The translations under genes and the position numbers were made by a program. The notes under the pieces are model-generated. The model was given only the letters and a program-made list of their open reading frames with translations. It was not told where the DNA came from and searched no databases. DNA of 6,826 nt from JAZLIT01 sp045617525 (GTDB lineage: Bacteria; Bacillota; Bacilli; Bacillales_A; Planococcaceae), in the NCBI GenBank assembly GCA_045617525.1, contig JAZLIT010000209.1:1-6826 (forward strand). The letters are read 5' to 3'. Position 1 is the first letter of the stretch. Every line of letters starts with the position of its first letter. Of the stretch, positions 5,280 to 6,826 are shown piece after piece.

Positions 5280-6032
5280 TTAGTGAAGCATAATTGAACC
5301 ACCGTCAACCATGAGTGTTTGACCAGTGATATATTTGCTATCTTCTGAAGCTAGGAATACAGCTACGCGACCGATATCTTGTTCTGGGTCACCAAATTTG
5401 CCCATTGGAATATTCGCTAATACGTTGTTGTAATAATCTGGTTGTGCTTTAGCCCAAGCTTGTACACCTTCAGAGTTAGCAATTGGAGAGATTAAGTTAG
5501 CAGTAATGCCATCTGCTCCGAATTCGTTTGCTACTACACGTGTGATACCACGAATTGCTTCTTTAGCCGCAGCATAAGCAGCTTGTGTTTTGTGGCCTTT
5601 CAAACCAGCGCCTGATGCGAAGTTGATGATGTTCCCTTTTGTTTCTTTTAAGTGAGGAATCGCTGCTTGCATTAAATACCAAGTTGGGTAGAAACCAGTG
5701 TCCATAGATAACGCTAAGTCCTCTGCCGTTGTTTCTAAGAAAGGAACTTGCTTAGAAGCGTGAGCGTTGTTTACTAATACATCTAAACGACCGTATTTAG
5801 AAACTACTTCTGCTACGATGTTTTTTAAGTTAGCATGATCTGCTAAGTTCGCTTGGATGAAGCTGGATTTTGGTGAAAATTGTTGTAGTTCCTCAGCTGT
5901 TTTAACTCCAGTTTCTGAGTTTAAGTCTACCGCTACTACGATTGCACCTTCTTTAGCCATTGCGCGGCCCATGCCAGCACCGATACCGCCAGCACCACCC
6001 GTGATAATAACAACTTTGTCTTGTAATTTCAT
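5280..6032 (-). CDS. SDR family NAD(P)-dependent oxidoreductase
   Basis: A 250-residue classical short-chain dehydrogenase/reductase, the normal length for the family. The Rossmann motif TGGAGGIG is at 11-18. VDLN with Asp36 at the end of strand 2 favours NAD(H). NNAHA is at 88-92. FAS ends at the catalytic Ser140, and YAAAK gives Tyr153 and Lys157. GQTLMVDGGS near the C-terminus is the usual SDR ending. The Asn of the catalytic tetrad is not obvious: the region reads MDTGFYPTW (110-118). The likely reaction is alcohol/ketone oxidoreduction, substrate unknown. The ATG has AAGGAG 8 bases upstream. No clear sigma-A promoter is found, although dyads and a direct repeat lie just upstream. Neighbours are an SDR remnant downstream and an MFS remnant divergently upstream, which suggest a former small catabolic or detoxification locus. 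Confidence 0.92.
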   Translation of the reverse strand: MKLQDKVVIITGGAGGIGAGMGRAMAKEGAIVVAVDLNSETGVKTAEELQQFSPKSSFIQANLADHANLKNIVAEVVSKYGRLDVLVNNAHASKQVPFLETTAEDLALSMDTGFYPTWYLMQAAIPHLKETKGNIINFASGAGLKGHKTQAAYAAAKEAIRGITRVVANEFGADGITANLISPIANSEGVQAWAKAQPDYYNNVLANIPMGKFGDPEQDIGRVAVFLASEDSKYITGQTLMVDGGSIMLH

Positions 6033-6061
6033 AAAGAAAACTCCTTTTCACCAATAAATTT

Positions 6062-6083
6062 CATGTTTCTACCACATGTCTAC
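6062..6083. repeat. Short direct repeat upstream of the SDR gene
   Basis: CATGTTTCTAC (6062-6072) and CATGTCTAC (6075-6083) are near-identical, two bases apart, 30-51 bp before the SDR start. The placement suits a regulator site near the promoter or 5' leader. Confidence 0.3.
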
Positions 6084-6100
6084 TAAAAAGAAACACGAGG

Positions 6101-6149
6101 TAATTACGTAAATTATTTCCCAACTTCCCTCACTTAATTCGATGTCGAA
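6101..6149. promoter_or_regulatory. Candidate operators in the SDR/MFS divergent region
   Basis: TTACGTAA, an 8-bp palindrome with AT-rich flanks (within 6101-6115), and TTCGA-TG-TCGAA (6138-6149) lie between the SDR gene and the promoter of the MFS remnant. A divergent gene pair with shared operators is a common arrangement, but no regulator gene is in the window. Confidence 0.3.
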
Positions 6150-6185
6150 AATAATGCAATTAAATATTCCTAATATTCAATGTTT

Positions 6186-6214
6186 TTTACAAAACCTTCT
6201 AATCGTTCTAAAAT
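6186..6214 (+). promoter_or_regulatory. Sigma-A-type promoter ahead of the MFS remnant
   Basis: TTTACA (6186-6191), a 17-nt spacer and TAAAAT (6209-6214) give five of six matches in each box. It points at the SD AAAGGGGGA (6264-6271) and the MFS remnant, so the broken gene may still be transcribed. Confidence 0.6.
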
Positions 6215-6276
6215 GGAAAATCGCAATAATAGATTAATTAGTTTTTAACTACAGGAAATAATAAAGGGGGAAGTCT

Positions 6277-6408
6277 ATTTTTAAAACTCTTACTACGGTA
6301 GGTTTATTCGGGGCTTTCATCGACCCATGGATTGGTAAATTAATCGCAAACAAAGGCTGGCGTTTTGCTTATACAACTTCTGGTCTAACTTTAGGTGCTG
6401 GATATATT
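6277..6408 (+). pseudogene. Remnant of an MFS transporter lacking a start codon
   Basis: After the SD AAAGGGGGA and a 6-nt gap, the frame reads IFKTLTTVGLFGAFIDPWIG, KLIANKGWR, FAYTTSGLTLGAGYI. GKLIANKGWR resembles the loop motif A of major facilitator proteins (GxLaDrxGRR), flanked by hydrophobic helices. Only about 44 codons show this character, against a usual ~400. The codon at the expected start is ATT, one base from ATG, and no ATG, GTG or TTG sits at a usable distance from the SD. The frame stays open to 6645, but what follows (a G-rich tandem repeat, then low-complexity residues) does not look like a transporter. A promoter lies 50 bp upstream. It was probably the divergent partner of the SDR gene. 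Confidence 0.6.
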
Positions 6409-6444
6409 TTGGGGGCTTTGGAGGCTTTCAGGGTTTTCGGGGTT
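6409..6444 (+). repeat. 9-bp G-rich tandem repeat, four units
   Basis: The units are TTGGGGGCT, TTGGAGGCT, TTCAGGGTT and TTCGGGGTT, followed by a decayed TTGCACTAT. The G-runs recur every 9-10 bases, so the + strand could form an imperfect G-quadruplex with one bulged tract (GGAGG). It starts where MFS similarity ends. Confidence 0.6.
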
Positions 6445-6688
6445 TTGCACTATTTTGATATGAGTAGTAATTATTTTCACTTTGTTGGATTCGGACACAA
6501 ATTTGGCGGATTCCCCCACCCAAAACTCCTTCATGTTCGTGTCGCTACACTTCACTACCTAAAATCATTAAAAACTAGTGATAAAATAACAAGTTTTCGC
6601 AGTTTGACTAATACCCTCTTCATTTTGATGACTAATAACTTCTAGGTGCATTGCGCAATTCACCTTCACACAGCCCCCCCATAACCGC
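6445..6688. other. No supported gene; possible dispersed-repeat DNA
   Basis: The + frame is open to 6645 but has no start/SD of its own and no recognisable domain. On the - strand a 47-codon frame (6534-6391) also lacks an SD. GGATTC occurs twice (6487-6492 and 6507-6512), spaced by 14 bp. A run of seven C lies at 6674-6680. I assign no function. Confidence 0.35.
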
Positions 6689-6721
6689 AAAAAACCTCCA
6701 AACAGCCGACTGTTTGGAGGT
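6689..6721 (-). terminator. Intrinsic terminator of the binding-protein gene
   Basis: A perfect 12-bp stem, ACCTCCAAACAG (6694-6705) with CTGTTTGGAGGT (6710-6721) and loop CCGA, is followed on the - strand by a T-run (A6 at 6689-6694 on +). It lies 12 bp after the stop at 6734. Confidence 0.9.
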
Positions 6722-6733
6722 CTCTTCGCAAAA

Positions 6734-6826
6734 TTATTTAATTAACTCAAGCTCAACGGGAACATTCTCTTCCACAGTCTCACCATTTAAATGCTTAATT
6801 GCTGTCTCGATAGCTTTAGAACCAAT
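6734..6826 (-). CDS. Sugar-type periplasmic-binding protein, C-terminal end only
   Basis: The last 30 codons of a - strand gene that begins outside the window. The sequence IGSKAIETAIKHLNGE, then TVEENVPVELELIK and TAA, fits the C-terminal helix and final strand of RbsB-like solute-binding proteins (lGxxAvxxaxkxLkGexv....vpxelit). Such lipoproteins deliver sugars to an ABC importer at the outer face of the membrane. The family is inferred from a short piece, and the ligand cannot be told. A LacI-type regulator shares the fold but usually ends differently. A strong terminator follows, so this is the last gene of its transcript. Confidence 0.6.
   Translation of the reverse strand: MGSKAIETAIKHLNGETVEENVPVELELIK

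Noticed and set aside
5857..6057. A 66-codon + strand open frame rich in Pro/Ala
   Set aside because: It is the antisense of the glycine-rich Rossmann start of the SDR gene.
6391..6534. A 47-codon - strand frame starting ATG at 6534
   Set aside because: There is no SD before the ATG and it runs antisense into the MFS remnant; kept only as part of a possible repeat.
6409..6645. A 78-codon + strand open frame starting at TTG
   Set aside because: Its TTG lies inside the tandem repeat, there is no SD, and it only continues the frame of the MFS remnant.
1..6826. CRISPR arrays, tRNA or rRNA genes, riboswitches
   Set aside because: I saw no regularly spaced repeats, tRNA-like cloverleaf or conserved riboswitch core in the non-coding parts.

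Overview
The window looks like chromosomal DNA of a low-GC Gram-positive bacterium of the Bacillales. The evidence is AT-rich DNA, AAGGAGG-type ribosome binding sites, frequent GTG/TTG starts, hairpin-plus-T-run terminators, and ECF promoters of the TGAAAC/CGTC kind. The flavour is Lysinibacillus/Solibacillus-like, but that is an impression from protein character, not a search result.

Layout. (1) 1-240: the C-terminus of an MFS transporter on the + strand, ending at a terminator shared with the convergent genes. (2) 252-3582, all on the - strand: two tandem modules of ECF sigma factor plus membrane-anchored putative anti-sigma factor. The upstream module has sigma at 2997-3518 and a 522-residue partner at 1436-3004. 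The downstream module has sigma at 799-1320 and a 188-residue partner at 252-818. In each module the partner start overlaps the sigma stop, and an ECF-type promoter precedes each sigma gene, which suggests autoregulation. (3) 3597-4361: a PAQR/hemolysin III membrane protein (TrhA) read divergently from the sigma cluster, preceded by two dyads. (4) 4460-4867: an unrecognised four-helix membrane protein. (5) 4868-5279: non-coding hairpins, a terminator and a shrunken SDR pseudogene. (6) 5280-6032: an intact short-chain dehydrogenase on the - strand. (7) 6033-6690: a divergent control region, a broken MFS transporter remnant with a good promoter and SD but ATT where a start codon should be, a 9-bp G-rich tandem repeat, and unassigned DNA. 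(8) 6689-6826: a terminator and the C-terminus of a sugar-type periplasmic-binding protein on the - strand.

Two observations stand out. The 522-residue partner carries what reads as a degenerate type I signal peptidase (S26) fold, with Asn at the nucleophile Ser position and Ser at the catalytic Lys position, placed in its extracytoplasmic part ahead of a possible NTF2-like domain. If real, this would be a pseudoenzyme sensor controlling an ECF sigma factor. Second, the dehydrogenase locus is decaying. A second SDR gene has been reduced to its Rossmann N-terminal piece joined in frame to its C-terminal tail, and the divergent transporter is reduced to about 45 codons, leaving one intact SDR between two ruins.
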